The notes under the pieces: model-generated
Database searches by the model: none
What the model was told of the DNA's origin: nothing
Seen by the model: only the letters and a program-made list of their open reading frames with translations
Shown here: positions 56,591 to 64,000 of the stretch, in pieces
How the letters are laid out: each line of letters begins with the position of its first letter
Position numbering within the stretch: the stretch's first letter is position 1
From: an uncultured Rhodospirillales bacterium
Lineage (GTDB): Bacteria > Pseudomonadota > Alphaproteobacteria > ATCC43930 > CGMCC-115725
Direction of reading: 5' to 3'
DNA: 64,000 bases
Assembly: GCA_903828515.1 (NCBI GenBank)
Contig: CAIKMD010000006.1
Span: 1,087,966 to 1,151,965, forward strand
Translations under genes and position numbers: made by a program

Positions 56591-57369
56591 CGGAACTCGC
56601 GGGAAAAGTCGCGATCGTCACGGGTGGTAGCCGCGGCATCGGCGCGGCGATCGCCGAAACGCTCGCCCTGCGCGGCGCCGATATTGCCTTGATTGCCCGC
56701 ACGGCGGACGTCCTCGCCGAAACCGCCGCGCATATCGGACGACACACGTCGCGTCGTGTCGTGGCTTTCCCTTGCGACCTGCGCGAACGCGCCAATGTGC
56801 AAACCATGGTCGCCGCCGTCGCCTCTGCGTTCGGCCACATCGACATTCTGGTGAACAACGCGGGCGCGACCAAGCACGGCAATCTGCTCGAGCGCGAGGA
56901 TGCCGATTGGCTCGACGCCTATGACGCCAAGATCCACGCCTTCGTGCGGGTCACCCGCGCGTGCTGGCCGCATCTGAAAGTGGCGCGCGGTCATATCGTC
57001 AATATCGGCGGCGTGCTCGCGCACGCGCCCAATCCGAACGCGTTGATCGGCAGCACGCTTGCCGCGGCGGTGACGAGCCTCACCAAGGCGCTTGCCGAGT
57101 TCGGTCGTGCCGACGGCATCACCGTCAATGGCGTCAATCCCGGCCTGATCGAGACGGATCGTTTTCGCCAGCATCTGACCGAACTTGGCTGGCGGCACGA
57201 TTTCTCGGTCGAGCAAGAAAAAGCGGCGCTGCTTCAGCGCCTCGGTATCGACCGGCTGGGCCAGGCACAGGATGTTGCCGACGTGGTCGCGCTCTTGTTA
57301 TCCAACCAGACCGCCTATATTCGCGGCGCGATCATCGATGTCGATGGCGGCATGACCAAGAGTCTATGA
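56587..57369 (+). CDS. short-chain dehydrogenase/reductase
   Basis: A 260-residue classical SDR. The nucleotide motif VTGGSRGIGAAIAETLALRG and VNNAGATKHG are present. At the usual YxxxK position the sequence reads GSTLAAAVTSLTKALAEF, with no tyrosine four residues before the lysine, so the standard catalytic Tyr appears to be missing. NPGLIETDR follows as expected. It overlaps both neighbours by 4 bases. The substrate is unknown, and activity may be altered. Confidence 0.9.
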   Translation: MTELAGKVAIVTGGSRGIGAAIAETLALRGADIALIARTADVLAETAAHIGRHTSRRVVAFPCDLRERANVQTMVAAVASAFGHIDILVNNAGATKHGNLLEREDADWLDAYDAKIHAFVRVTRACWPHLKVARGHIVNIGGVLAHAPNPNALIGSTLAAAVTSLTKALAEFGRADGITVNGVNPGLIETDRFRQHLTELGWRHDFSVEQEKAALLQRLGIDRLGQAQDVADVVALLLSNQTAYIRGAIIDVDGGMTKSL

Positions 57370-58526
57370 TGCAGGAAAAAACCGGAACGGCCGACGGGCA
57401 GGGCACGCATTATCCGCTGACGGGGCGCATGGAGCCGTCTTTCGCGCCGGTCTGGGATGTGTTCCGCAACAATTTCGAATTGGGCGAAGAACAGGGCGCC
57501 AGCGTCGCGATCATGATCGGCGACCGGCTCGTCGTCGATCTGTGGGGCGGGTTCGCCGATGCCGCTGGGACCAAGCCGTGGGCTGAGAACACGATCTGCA
57601 ACGGCATGTCGGTCGGCAAAGCGCTCGCCGCGACTTGCCTCCATCTCCTGATCGACCAAGGCAAGGTCGGGCTCGACGAGCCGGTCGCGCGCTACTGGCC
57701 GGAATTCGCCGCCAACGGCAAAGAGGGTTTGCTGGTCCGCTGGGTGCTCGATCATCGCAGCGGCCTGCCGCTCCTGACCGACGATCTCTGGCCCGGCGCG
57801 ATGTACGATTGGAAAGCGATGACCGAGGCGCTCGCGGCGCAGGCGCCGCTCTGGCCGCCCGGCAGGCAACCGGCCTATCACATCCGCACCTTCGGTTTCC
57901 TGGTCGGCGAGATCGTTCGCCGGGTGAGCGGCAAAAGTTTCGGCGCGTTCTTTCGCGACAATTTCGCCAAGCCCTTCGATATCGATTTCCAATTCGGCGT
58001 CGATCCGAAAGATTTTCCCCGCTGCGCCGAGTTCATCGCGCGGGCCGAGGGGGCGCCGCAGGATCCGAATTCGATGTTCGCGCGCGCCGGGCGGCAATGG
58101 CCCAATCCGCTCGACTACAACGCCGAGGTATTTCGCCGCGCCGAAATTCCTTCGTCCAACGGCCACGCCAATGCGCGTTCGACCGCGCGTTTCTATTCGA
58201 TCCTCGCCAATGAAGGCATGTTCGGTGATACGCGCGTGCTGAGCGCCCAGGCCGTCGAGACCGCGCGCGCCGAACAATATTGGGCGAAGGAGGCGGTGAT
58301 CGGGCGCACCAATCGCCAGGCGCTCGGCTTCCTGCTCAACTCGCCGCAATTCCCGATCGGCCCCGGCAATGCGTCGTTCGGACAATCGGGCATGGGCGGC
58401 GCGATGGGGTTCTGCGATCCGGACCGCCATATCGCCTTCGGCTATATCCAGAACAAGATGCACGCCGTCAGCAATATCGGCCCGCGGGTAATCCGCCTGA
58501 TCGAGGCGCTCTACCGCTCGCTCTAG
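57366..58526 (+). CDS. serine hydrolase, beta-lactamase family (EstB-like esterase)
   Basis: A 386-residue cytosolic-looking protein of the class C/penicillin-binding fold, with catalytic Ser82 and Lys85 in MSVGK and Tyr171 in PAYHIRTFGF, the YH form seen in EstB-type carboxylesterases rather than true beta-lactamases. GMGGAMGFCDP near the C-terminus takes the place of the KTG box. There is no signal peptide. ATGA overlap with the SDR gene indicates an operon. It probably cleaves esters of the compound handled by this cluster. Confidence 0.9.
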   Translation: MMQEKTGTADGQGTHYPLTGRMEPSFAPVWDVFRNNFELGEEQGASVAIMIGDRLVVDLWGGFADAAGTKPWAENTICNGMSVGKALAATCLHLLIDQGKVGLDEPVARYWPEFAANGKEGLLVRWVLDHRSGLPLLTDDLWPGAMYDWKAMTEALAAQAPLWPPGRQPAYHIRTFGFLVGEIVRRVSGKSFGAFFRDNFAKPFDIDFQFGVDPKDFPRCAEFIARAEGAPQDPNSMFARAGRQWPNPLDYNAEVFRRAEIPSSNGHANARSTARFYSILANEGMFGDTRVLSAQAVETARAEQYWAKEAVIGRTNRQALGFLLNSPQFPIGPGNASFGQSGMGGAMGFCDPDRHIAFGYIQNKMHAVSNIGPRVIRLIEALYRSL

Positions 58527-58640
58527 CGGGCCGCTCATCGCGCTTGCCTCGCGCGGCGTCACACTTCATTCTGTGGCTTCGATAAACAGGCGGCCCCGGC
58601 ATCGACCGGAAAGGCTGCTCGAAAACAGGGAGTGAATGCG

Positions 58641-59894
58641 ATGCTGACGCGCGGCATTTTCGCCAATCGATGGTGGATGGTGTTCGGTTCGGTGCTCGGC
58701 CTGATGGTCAACACCGGCGTGATCGAAGTCTTTACCTTCGCGGTCTTTCTGAAGCCGATTTCCGACGATCTCGGCGTCGACCGGGCGACGATCGCGCTCG
58801 CGGGCGTGGCCGGTTCACTCTTCGCCACCATTGCCACGCCGAGCTTCGGCAAGGCGATCGATTATTTCGGCCTGCGCGCCGTGCATCTGCCGATGATCGT
58901 GGTCTATGCCGCCGTCACGGCATCGCTGTCCTTGCTGCAACCGTCCTTCGCGATCTTCATCATTTTCTTCGCGTTGCGCGGCATCGCCGGCGCGGGTCAA
59001 TCGCCGATCGCCTATTCCAAAGCCATCGCGGCCTGGTTCGACAAGGATCGCGGCCTGGCACTCGGCATCGCGATTGCGGGCGTCGGCCTTGGCGTCGCGA
59101 TCATGCCCCAGATCGCGAGCTATCTCATCGCGCTCTATGGCTGGCGCATCGCCTTTATCGGCATGGGCGGCGCGATCCTGGTCTTCGGGTTCATCCCCGC
59201 GTTGTTGTTCGTGCGCGAGCCACCGACGAGTCCCGAGCGCAAGCTGAACGCCGGCGGCAGCGTCATCATCGGCGACAGCTTCGGCGAGGCGGTCAAGGGT
59301 TGGCGCTTCTGGGCGATGACCGTGGCGTTCTTCCTGGGCGTCGTTGCGGTCAACGGCACGCTGACGCAGGTCGTGGCGCTCTTGAGCGATCGTGGTTTCC
59401 CGCGCGAGGCGGCTGTCAGCGCCCTCTCGGTATCGGGCCTCGCGCTGCTGGCCGGCCGTATCGCCTCGGGCTGGTGCCTCGATCGGATTCACGGCCCCTA
59501 TGTCGCGACCCTGTTCTTCACCTGCGCGGCGGTCGGCATCGCGTTGCTCGCCAGCGGCGGCACCGGTCCGATCCCTTATATCGGCACGGTGATGTGCGGG
59601 CTCGGCATCGGCGCCGAGGTCGATCTCATGGCGTTCTTCATCAGCCGCTATTTCGGCCTCAGGTCCTTCGGGGCGATCTACGGCACGCTGTTCGCGTTGT
59701 TTTCGCTCGGCAACGCCGTCGGCCCCTACCTGATGGGACGTTCCTTTGTCGACCTGCACTCTTATGTGCCGATGATGTGGTGCTTCGTCGTGATGCTCGG
59801 GGTGGCGTGCGGCTTGCTGTTGCCGCTCGGCCGGTATCGCTACGGCGTCAGCGACAACCAGATCGCGGGCGCGCTCGGCGAAGAGGCGGCATAA
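58641..59894 (+). CDS. MFS transporter
   Basis: A 417-residue protein with twelve predicted membrane helices and MFS loop features (DYFGLRAVHLP between helices 2 and 3; KDRGLALGIAIAGVGLG). It resembles the monocarboxylate/oxalate-formate antiporter group. The ATG at 58641 is preferred to a GTG at 58632 because GGGAG is spaced for it. It lies 114 bases after the hydrolase gene and may transport the cluster's substrate. Confidence 0.92.
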   Translation: MLTRGIFANRWWMVFGSVLGLMVNTGVIEVFTFAVFLKPISDDLGVDRATIALAGVAGSLFATIATPSFGKAIDYFGLRAVHLPMIVVYAAVTASLSLLQPSFAIFIIFFALRGIAGAGQSPIAYSKAIAAWFDKDRGLALGIAIAGVGLGVAIMPQIASYLIALYGWRIAFIGMGGAILVFGFIPALLFVREPPTSPERKLNAGGSVIIGDSFGEAVKGWRFWAMTVAFFLGVVAVNGTLTQVVALLSDRGFPREAAVSALSVSGLALLAGRIASGWCLDRIHGPYVATLFFTCAAVGIALLASGGTGPIPYIGTVMCGLGIGAEVDLMAFFISRYFGLRSFGAIYGTLFALFSLGNAVGPYLMGRSFVDLHSYVPMMWCFVVMLGVACGLLLPLGRYRYGVSDNQIAGALGEEAA

Positions 59895-59997
59895 ACCGCG
59901 AGGGACACGAAATTTCCCTGAACTTGCCGCAAAATCTCCCGGAACGCGCCGCCCGATAGAGTTCTTTTTCGAGCGACGCCTTCCGGGAGTTTATGTC

Positions 59998-60153
59998 ATG
60001 GCCTTCGATTACGTCTTGGTGACGCCGCTGGTCGCGCTGATCGGCGGGATTTTGATTCTATTCATTCCGCGCCTGCTCAATCTGATCGTGGCGCTTTACC
60101 TGATCATCGTCGGTTTGACGGGGATTTGGCCGCACCTGGTTTTGCCGCACTGA
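59998..60153 (+). CDS. DUF3096-like small membrane protein
   Basis: A 51-residue protein reading MAFDYVLVTPLVALIGGILI, then FIPRLLNLIVALYLIIVGLTGI: two membrane helices around a conserved-looking P-R-L-L-N turn typical of the short DUF3096 family. CGGGAG precedes the ATG. Its last 50 bases overlap the 3' end of rlmB on the other strand. Function unknown. Confidence 0.75.
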   Translation: MAFDYVLVTPLVALIGGILILFIPRLLNLIVALYLIIVGLTGIWPHLVLPH

Positions 60154-60934
60154 GATGGGTTAGCGCATAAAGCGCGACGGCCGCCGCGTTCGAGACGTTG
60201 AGCGAGGCGAAATCGCCGCGCGTCGCGAGGCGGGCCACGAAATCGCAGGTCTCGCGGACCAGCCGCCGCAGCCCCGCGCCCTCGGCGCCGAGCACCAGCG
60301 CGATGCGGTCGGGCAGGTCGATCGATTCGAGCGCGGTATCGGCATCGCCGGCAAGACCGATAGACCAGAAGCCTTCCTCCTTCAGCCGATCGAGGCAGCG
60401 CGACAGATTGGTCACGCGCACCAGCGGCACCGATTCGAGCGCGCCCGAGGCCGCTTTGGCGAGCGACCCCGTGCCTTGCGGCGCGCCATGGTCGGGCACG
60501 ATCACCGCGAGCGCGTTGAACGCCGCGGCCGAGCGCAGGATCGCGCCGACGTTATGCGGATCGGTTACCTGGTCGAGCAGCACGAGAACATGCGGCGCGC
60601 CGTCGTTCGGGATCGCCGCCAGCACCGTATCGAGATCGGGCTCTTCGAGAAGGGCGGCCTCGATCGCCATGCCCTGATGCACGGCGCCTTTTTCGATGAT
60701 CGTTTCGAACGCCGCGCGATCCATCAGATCGGCGGCTTGCGGCACGGTGGCGCGCGCCCCGCGCAACAGCGTCGCGACTTCGTCGCCTGCTTCGCGGAGC
60801 GCAATCACCCGCGACACGCGCCGCGCCGGATTGGCCAGCGCCGCGGTTACCGCGTGGCGCCCGTGAATCCACTGGGTGGTGCGGGCAGGTCCGGGCGGGT
60901 TGGGGGTGCGGCCGCGGCGGTGATGATGAGCCAT
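60104..60934 (-). CDS. rlmB: 23S rRNA (guanosine-2'-O)-methyltransferase RlmB
   Basis: A 276-residue SpoU-family (SPOUT knot) enzyme. It has a basic N-terminus with a His/Arg run, an L30e-like substrate domain (TQWIHGRHAVTAALANP), and the three SpoU motifs: NVGAILRSAAAF, VLGAEGAGLRRLV and SLNVSNAAAVALY. The ATG at 60932-60934 starts the known domain; the frame continues upstream only as overlap with the next gene. It lies immediately downstream of the AhpD-like gene and facing a tRNA-tuf region, a common setting for this gene. Confidence 0.94.
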   Translation of the reverse strand: MAHHHRRGRTPNPPGPARTTQWIHGRHAVTAALANPARRVSRVIALREAGDEVATLLRGARATVPQAADLMDRAAFETIIEKGAVHQGMAIEAALLEEPDLDTVLAAIPNDGAPHVLVLLDQVTDPHNVGAILRSAAAFNALAVIVPDHGAPQGTGSLAKAASGALESVPLVRVTNLSRCLDRLKEEGFWSIGLAGDADTALESIDLPDRIALVLGAEGAGLRRLVRETCDFVARLATRGDFASLNVSNAAAVALYALTHLSAAKPGAAKSPSNRR

Positions 60935-60942
60935 CCGGTCCT

Positions 60943-61503
60943 TTATTTGTGCTGCTTCAGCGGCGCCAGCGGCACGGTGCCGTCGGGCGTCGGTACCTGC
61001 GCGACGTTGAGGATCATCGAGATCATCGTGTAGTGGCCGCAAATGCCGATGAGGTCCATCACGCCGCGCGTGCCCCAGCGCAGGCGCACTTCGGTGAAGG
61101 CCTTGTCGCTGACCTGGTGAGTGCCGTTGAGTTCGATGCAGAAGACGTAAACCGCTGCCTGCTCGGGGGTGAGATTCTTCGGCGCCTCGCCCTTGCGGAT
61201 CGCTTCGACGATGGCCGGGTCGATCTCGGCCTTCAGCGCGAGGCTGGAATGGGCATACCATTCGTATTGCGCGCCCCAGAAACGCCCCATGACGAGGGTC
61301 GCCAGTTCCTTCAGGTCGTCGGGCAGGACGTTGTGGAACCGGACATGCGCGCCGGTCGATTCGATCGCGCGCAGGATGCCGGGGCTGTGCAGCGCCGGCG
61401 AGAACGGCCCGCGCATCGAGCCGCGCGAGGACGCGACCTTTTGCGCCAGTTCGTTTTGCTCGTCGGTGTAGTCGTTCGGCGAAATCTCGGGAAAACGGCT
61501 CAT
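60943..61503 (-). CDS. carboxymuconolactone decarboxylase (AhpD-like) family protein
   Basis: A 186-residue all-helical protein with the CMD core LKELATLVMGRFWGAQYEWYAHSSLAL. The CxxC pair of true AhpD peroxidases is absent, so it is more likely a decarboxylase-like or structural member. YTMISMILNV near the end completes the fold. It starts with GAGAGAGAC ahead and precedes rlmB by 8 bases, perhaps sharing its transcript. Confidence 0.88.
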   Translation of the reverse strand: MSRFPEISPNDYTDEQNELAQKVASSRGSMRGPFSPALHSPGILRAIESTGAHVRFHNVLPDDLKELATLVMGRFWGAQYEWYAHSSLALKAEIDPAIVEAIRKGEAPKNLTPEQAAVYVFCIELNGTHQVSDKAFTEVRLRWGTRGVMDLIGICGHYTMISMILNVAQVPTPDGTVPLAPLKQHK

Positions 61504-61663
61504 GGGTCTCTCTCCTCGGCGATTTTTGTGGTTGGACGAAGTAGAGCAAATTCACCGCGAAATGCCACCCCGAATTAGCCTTGCTGGCAAAGCGCGTTTG
61601 CCCACAACGCGTTGACGGAATGCGGATAAACCTCTATCACGCGCCTCTCCGTTTTTTCGGCGC

Positions 61664-61749
61664 GGTGGGGTAGCCAAGCGGTCAAAGGCAACAGACTGTA
61701 AATCTGTCGACTCCGGTCTTCGAAGGTTCGAATCCTTCCCCCACCACCA
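61664..61749 (+). tRNA. tRNA-Tyr (anticodon GTA)
   Basis: An 86-base type II tRNA: acceptor GGTGGGG/CCCCACC, D-arm GCCAAGCGGTCAAAGGC, anticodon GTA at 61698-61700, a long variable arm (CGACTCCGGTCTTCG), T-arm AAGGTTCGAATCCTT and encoded CCA at 61747-61749. Its 3' end is repeated at 63547-63567. Confidence 0.98.
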
Positions 61750-61755
61750 GCCTTT
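61735..61755 (+). repeat. direct repeat copy 1: 3' end of tRNA-Tyr (att-like)
   Basis: CTTCCCCCACCACCAGCCTTT, covering the last tRNA bases and a few beyond, recurs as CTTCCCCCACCATCACCCTTT at 63547-63567 (19 of 21, with the first 12 and final bases the same). The copies bracket the low-G+C island. Confidence 0.8.
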
Positions 61756-61805
61756 CGAAATGGGCGGGTAAATAAAGCAAATCTGCCGTTTCGCGTACTA
61801 GCAGG

Positions 61806-62279
61806 TCATCGCCAATAATTGGCGGCAAATTGCAATGTACGCAGTATGACGAATTGCTCTGGCACGGCTTTGCTCTCGATCGGCTGGTTGGCGAATGCAA
61901 CGCGTATTTGCGCGATGAAATCCTTCACCATCATGACCTTTCCGCCGCCAATAGTTGGGTGCCGCGCTTGTGAACCTTGTGCGAACAGTGCGATCTGTTC
62001 GACTTTTGGCAGGCTGTCGAACCCATTAAATAATTTAGGAATGTGATCGAGGCCGACCCTGAATTTCTTTTCGAAGCGTGCTTCGCGCTTCTCCCATGAC
62101 AGCGTGTCCATCGAAGGTTCGATATGAACGAGGTGAGGAGTTGTCGGATTGAACGCGACTATATCCAGTTCACCGTCGAAGCCACCCTTCGTCCGACGTC
62201 CGACATGAACATTTCTACGTACATAGTAGCCGGTGTACTCGTACCACTCGGCGACCAGTTGCTCTAAAAAGTTGGCCAT
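61806..62279 (-). CDS. unknown protein resembling restriction-endonuclease-fold nucleases
   Basis: A 157-residue protein. The N-terminal helix (FLEQLVAEWYEYTGYYVRRN), the strand GFDGELDIVAFNPTTPHLVHIEPS and a following basic helix recall the PD-(D/E)xK layout of Holliday-resolvase- and Mrr-like proteins, with acidic residues at GELD and HIE. The lysine normally after the glutamate is not in the standard place, so it may be inactive or only similar. The ATG follows the TAA of the upstream gene by 2 bases. Low G+C. Confidence 0.55.
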   Translation of the reverse strand: MANFLEQLVAEWYEYTGYYVRRNVHVGRRTKGGFDGELDIVAFNPTTPHLVHIEPSMDTLSWEKREARFEKKFRVGLDHIPKLFNGFDSLPKVEQIALFAQGSQARHPTIGGGKVMMVKDFIAQIRVAFANQPIESKAVPEQFVILRTLQFAANYWR

Positions 62280-62281
62280 TC

Positions 62282-62638
62282 TTAGGCGCCCGCGTAGGGA
62301 TTCGCCGATCCGGGATTGTAAAGGTCGATGACCTTTTGGATTTCTTTTATGGCATGGTCCTTTTGAGCAGCACTTGGGGGTGATGCTGGTTTGAATCCAA
62401 TTTGTCCCGGATATCCTGTGCGTTTCGCAACGATGAGGAAGGTTATGTCCGGGAGGCCCTCATCGATTTCTTCGTGCGCGATTAAATCCAAGATGGGCTT
62501 CCATGGTCCTCGTGCGGGTATCTCTACGCGTTTCCCGAACTCCCCATAGGTCAAGACCCTAAGGGTCTTCGCTTTTGCACACTTCAGAAGTTCGTTTCTT
62601 ATGAGCGCTTTCTTGTTGATGTACGGAATGGACTCCAT
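62282..62638 (-). CDS. hypothetical protein in the tRNA-Tyr island
   Basis: A 118-residue protein with an N-terminal helix-turn region (NKKALIRNELLKCAKAKTLRV), the segment TYGEFGKRVEIPARGPWKPIL that looks like a small helix-turn-helix or wing, then PGQIGFKPASPPS. The middle resembles short domains fused to alkylated-DNA-repair or endonuclease-associated proteins, but I cannot assign it. AAGGA lies 9 bases before the ATG. It is coupled to the following nuclease-like gene. One counted 60-base line of it has 27 G+C. Confidence 0.6.
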   Translation of the reverse strand: MESIPYINKKALIRNELLKCAKAKTLRVLTYGEFGKRVEIPARGPWKPILDLIAHEEIDEGLPDITFLIVAKRTGYPGQIGFKPASPPSAAQKDHAIKEIQKVIDLYNPGSANPYAGA

Positions 62639-62692
62639 TGTTCAATTTCCTTGAATAGTCGTTTGGAAACGATCGGTCCACGTCCACTGGGA

Positions 62693-63409
62693 CTACTGAT
62701 ATTTGCGTCTTTTAAATGCTGTCACATCCGTAGTACTCAGCTTGAACCACTCGCCATTTGCACGGCGATCTGCAAAACGGCGATGCCAATAAGCTTCGAT
62801 CCCAGGCGGATCATCTGTACGAATGGAATGGATGAGACTTGCTGCTTCTGGAAGCGCGACACGGATTTCCTTCACGCGTCGTTCAAGTTCATCGCTCCTA
62901 CCAATTTTGTAGTGATGCCCGGACTTGATGAGATAGACCAATCCTTCTTTCGTCGCGGTTTTGGTATCTGGCCCTTCTTCGGCAGGCCCCAGCATCGCGA
63001 TAATGTCCTGATAGCCTTGCCGTGCTTCCGCCCACGTTCGAAGACTTGCCACAAGCTGCTTCTTAGGACCCAAATGACTTTGAAAGGTTTTGTCGTTTGG
63101 GAAGCCATCACGGTTTCGCCCATACATCCGCAGCTCCATGGCAGTGGCGATATGGCCATAGTGGCGAGAGGCCTCGACGAATTTCTCCATCACGAAATCT
63201 GTTTGGATTTTTCCTGTCAGCTTATTGGGCGAAAATCCTGCTTCTTTCAGAGCGTCACTCCATCGAATCCAATGGATGCCACGCCAAGCGCCTTGCCCGA
63301 TTCCGGTTGTGCGCTCGAACGTTCTGACTCCGGGCGGCTGACCTCCATTGGCCTCTACGAGTCGGCGAATCTCGTTGACGATGTGCTCGCGCGTGTCTTT
63401 TGTAGCCAC
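62693..63409 (-). CDS. GIY-YIG nuclease (T5orf172/MUG113 type) with N-terminal DNA-binding repeats
   Basis: A 238-residue protein. The C-terminal domain (about 150-238) has the GIY-YIG pattern of T5orf172: [48 protein letters not shown], with Tyr, Arg and a catalytic-type Glu in place. The N-terminal part holds two related helical units of about 60 residues ([15 protein letters not shown]... [25 protein letters not shown]... LRTWAEA), similar to the repeats found beside homing endonucleases. A GTG start is used. It is the first gene of the island operon. Confidence 0.72.
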   Translation of the reverse strand: MATKDTREHIVNEIRRLVEANGGQPPGVRTFERTTGIGQGAWRGIHWIRWSDALKEAGFSPNKLTGKIQTDFVMEKFVEASRHYGHIATAMELRMYGRNRDGFPNDKTFQSHLGPKKQLVASLRTWAEARQGYQDIIAMLGPAEEGPDTKTATKEGLVYLIKSGHHYKIGRSDELERRVKEIRVALPEAASLIHSIRTDDPPGIEAYWHRRFADRRANGEWFKLSTTDVTAFKRRKYQ

Positions 63410-63546
63410 GACTTTCCAGCCTGAGGTCCGTGCGTTTTGTGGATTTGGTGCGACGGCCCCAACAAATTACCCCGAAAAGGGTATTAGTCCTATAGCGGGC
63501 TACGTTATAGAACCCCTTTAGGATCCCTTGGGAGTGGCGGAGATAG

Positions 63547-63567
63547 CTTCCCCCACCATCACCCTTT
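63547..63567 (+). repeat. direct repeat copy 2: tRNA-Tyr 3'-end copy (att-like)
   Basis: CTTCCCCCACCATCACCCTTT matches 61735-61755 in 19 of 21 bases. It lies 36 bases before tRNA-Gly and marks the right edge of the low-G+C island. Between 63410 and 63547 I see no gene. Confidence 0.8.
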
Positions 63568-63602
63568 GGGTTATATCGTTCGGACTTCAGATGCGCGGCG
63601 CG

Positions 63603-63676
63603 GCGGGTGTAGCTCAATGGTAGAGCAGAAGCCTTCCAAGCTTACGACGAGGGTTCGATTCCCTTCACCCGCTCCA
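63603..63676 (+). tRNA. tRNA-Gly (anticodon TCC)
   Basis: A 74-base tRNA: acceptor GCGGGTG/CACCCGC, D-arm AGCTCAATGGTAGAGC, anticodon TCC at 63635-63637, T-arm AGGGTTCGATTCCCT and encoded CCA. It stands 39 bases before tuf, the common tRNA-tuf arrangement. Confidence 0.98.
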
Positions 63677-63715
63677 GCGCATGGTGTTCGTTTCTAGCAA
63701 CAGGAATCAGTGAGC

Positions 63716-64000
63716 ATGGCGAAGGCGAAGTTTGAGCGGAATAAGCCGCACTGCAACATCGGGACGATCGGTCACGTCGATCATGGCAAGACGTCTTTGA
63801 CGGCGGCGATCACGAAGGTGCTGGCGGAGACGGGTGGGGCGACGTTCACGGCATACGATCAGATCGACAAGGCGCCGGAAGAGCGGGCGCGCGGGATCAC
63901 GATCTCGACGGCGCACGTGGAATACGAGACGAAGAACCGGCATTACGCGCACGTGGATTGCCCGGGCCATGCCGACTACGTGAAGAACATGATCACGGGC
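63716..64000 (+). CDS. tuf: elongation factor Tu, N-terminal 95 codons (runs off the window)
   Basis: The first 95 residues of EF-Tu: [20 protein letters not shown], with the GTP-binding P-loop GHVDHGKT, the switch I effector region RARGITIST and switch [14 protein letters not shown]. It delivers aminoacyl-tRNA to the ribosome. AGGAATCAGTGAGC lies ahead of the ATG. It follows tRNA-Gly and is probably co-transcribed with it. Confidence 0.99.
   Translation, partial: MAKAKFERNKPHCNIGTIGHVDHGKTSLTAAITKVLAETGGATFTAYDQIDKAPEERARGITISTAHVEYETKNRHYAHVDCPGHADYVKNMITG

Noticed and set aside
57126..57369. Possible truncation of the SDR gene
   Set aside because: The C-terminal part with NPGLIETDR and the final strand is complete and the length is normal; only the missing tyrosine is odd.
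59941..59963. GGAAC followed by AGTT before the DUF3096-like gene
   Set aside because: Spacer of 14 bases and a changed -10 do not fit the EcfG promoter.
63255..63617. 120-codon minus-strand frame
   Set aside because: Reads through the tRNA-Gly start and the nuclease gene in another frame; composition is that of noise.

Overview
The window is a high-G+C chromosomal segment of an alphaproteobacterium. The lineage is inferred from an Usg-family gene, general-stress (EcfG-type) promoter signatures of the form GGAAC-N17-CGTT, a fused ferritin/VIT protein of the MbfA type, and dispersed 'GTCATGGCCGGGC'-type repeats that are common in Alphaproteobacteria. The species cannot be named. Most of it is ordinary, densely packed chromosome, with three short patches of clearly lower G+C.

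Layout. 1-6.4 kb: DNA alkylation repair (Ada-AlkA fusion divergent from Ogt around a long inverted repeat), a methyltransferase, MbfA, MsrB and an APH-type phosphotransferase. 6.7-11.6 kb: the stress operon prkA-yeaH-spoVR behind a consensus EcfG promoter. 11.8-15 kb: usg, a chemotaxis receptor, a DUF1345 protein and an acetyltransferase. 15-25.9 kb: thiamine biosynthesis in two transcription units, thiOSGE and thiC, each behind a TPP riboswitch. Between them lie a Flp pilin, small envelope proteins, tandem YbhB-like proteins and two divergent solute-binding proteins. 25.9-26.8 kb: a low-G+C cassette between two copies of the Nudix gene end, then a 25-codon ORF with a near-perfect ribosome binding site and a terminator hairpin. 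26.8-42 kb: orphan solute-binding proteins, panC, rfbBA, a WbpM-type dehydratase, a response regulator pair, a pentapeptide-repeat protein and a glycosyltransferase/methyltransferase/WecA-like operon. 42-48.8 kb: small lipoproteins, a di-haem cytochrome c, and a Rieske oxygenase divergent from a LigB-type ring-cleavage dioxygenase. 48.8-50.9 kb: a low-G+C island ending at the 3' end of tRNA-Thr. 51-61.5 kb: an acyltransferase, a GtrB-GtrA-polytopic operon, a coupled SBP/SDR/hydrolase cluster followed by an MFS transporter, rlmB and an AhpD-like protein. 61.7-63.6 kb: a low-G+C island between tRNA-Tyr and tRNA-Gly, bounded by two copies of the tRNA-Tyr 3' end, followed by the start of tuf.

Candidates for undescribed biology are the three low-G+C insertions. 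The one at tRNA-Thr carries a 407-residue protein that combines a P-loop of unusual sequence with a C-terminal deoxyribosyltransferase-like domain, and a small partner. The one at tRNA-Tyr carries a GIY-YIG nuclease with N-terminal DNA-binding repeats, a nuclease-fold-like protein and an unknown protein. The one after the Nudix gene carries a single unknown gene. None encodes a recognisable integrase. The functional readings are inferences from sequence patterns; no database search was possible.
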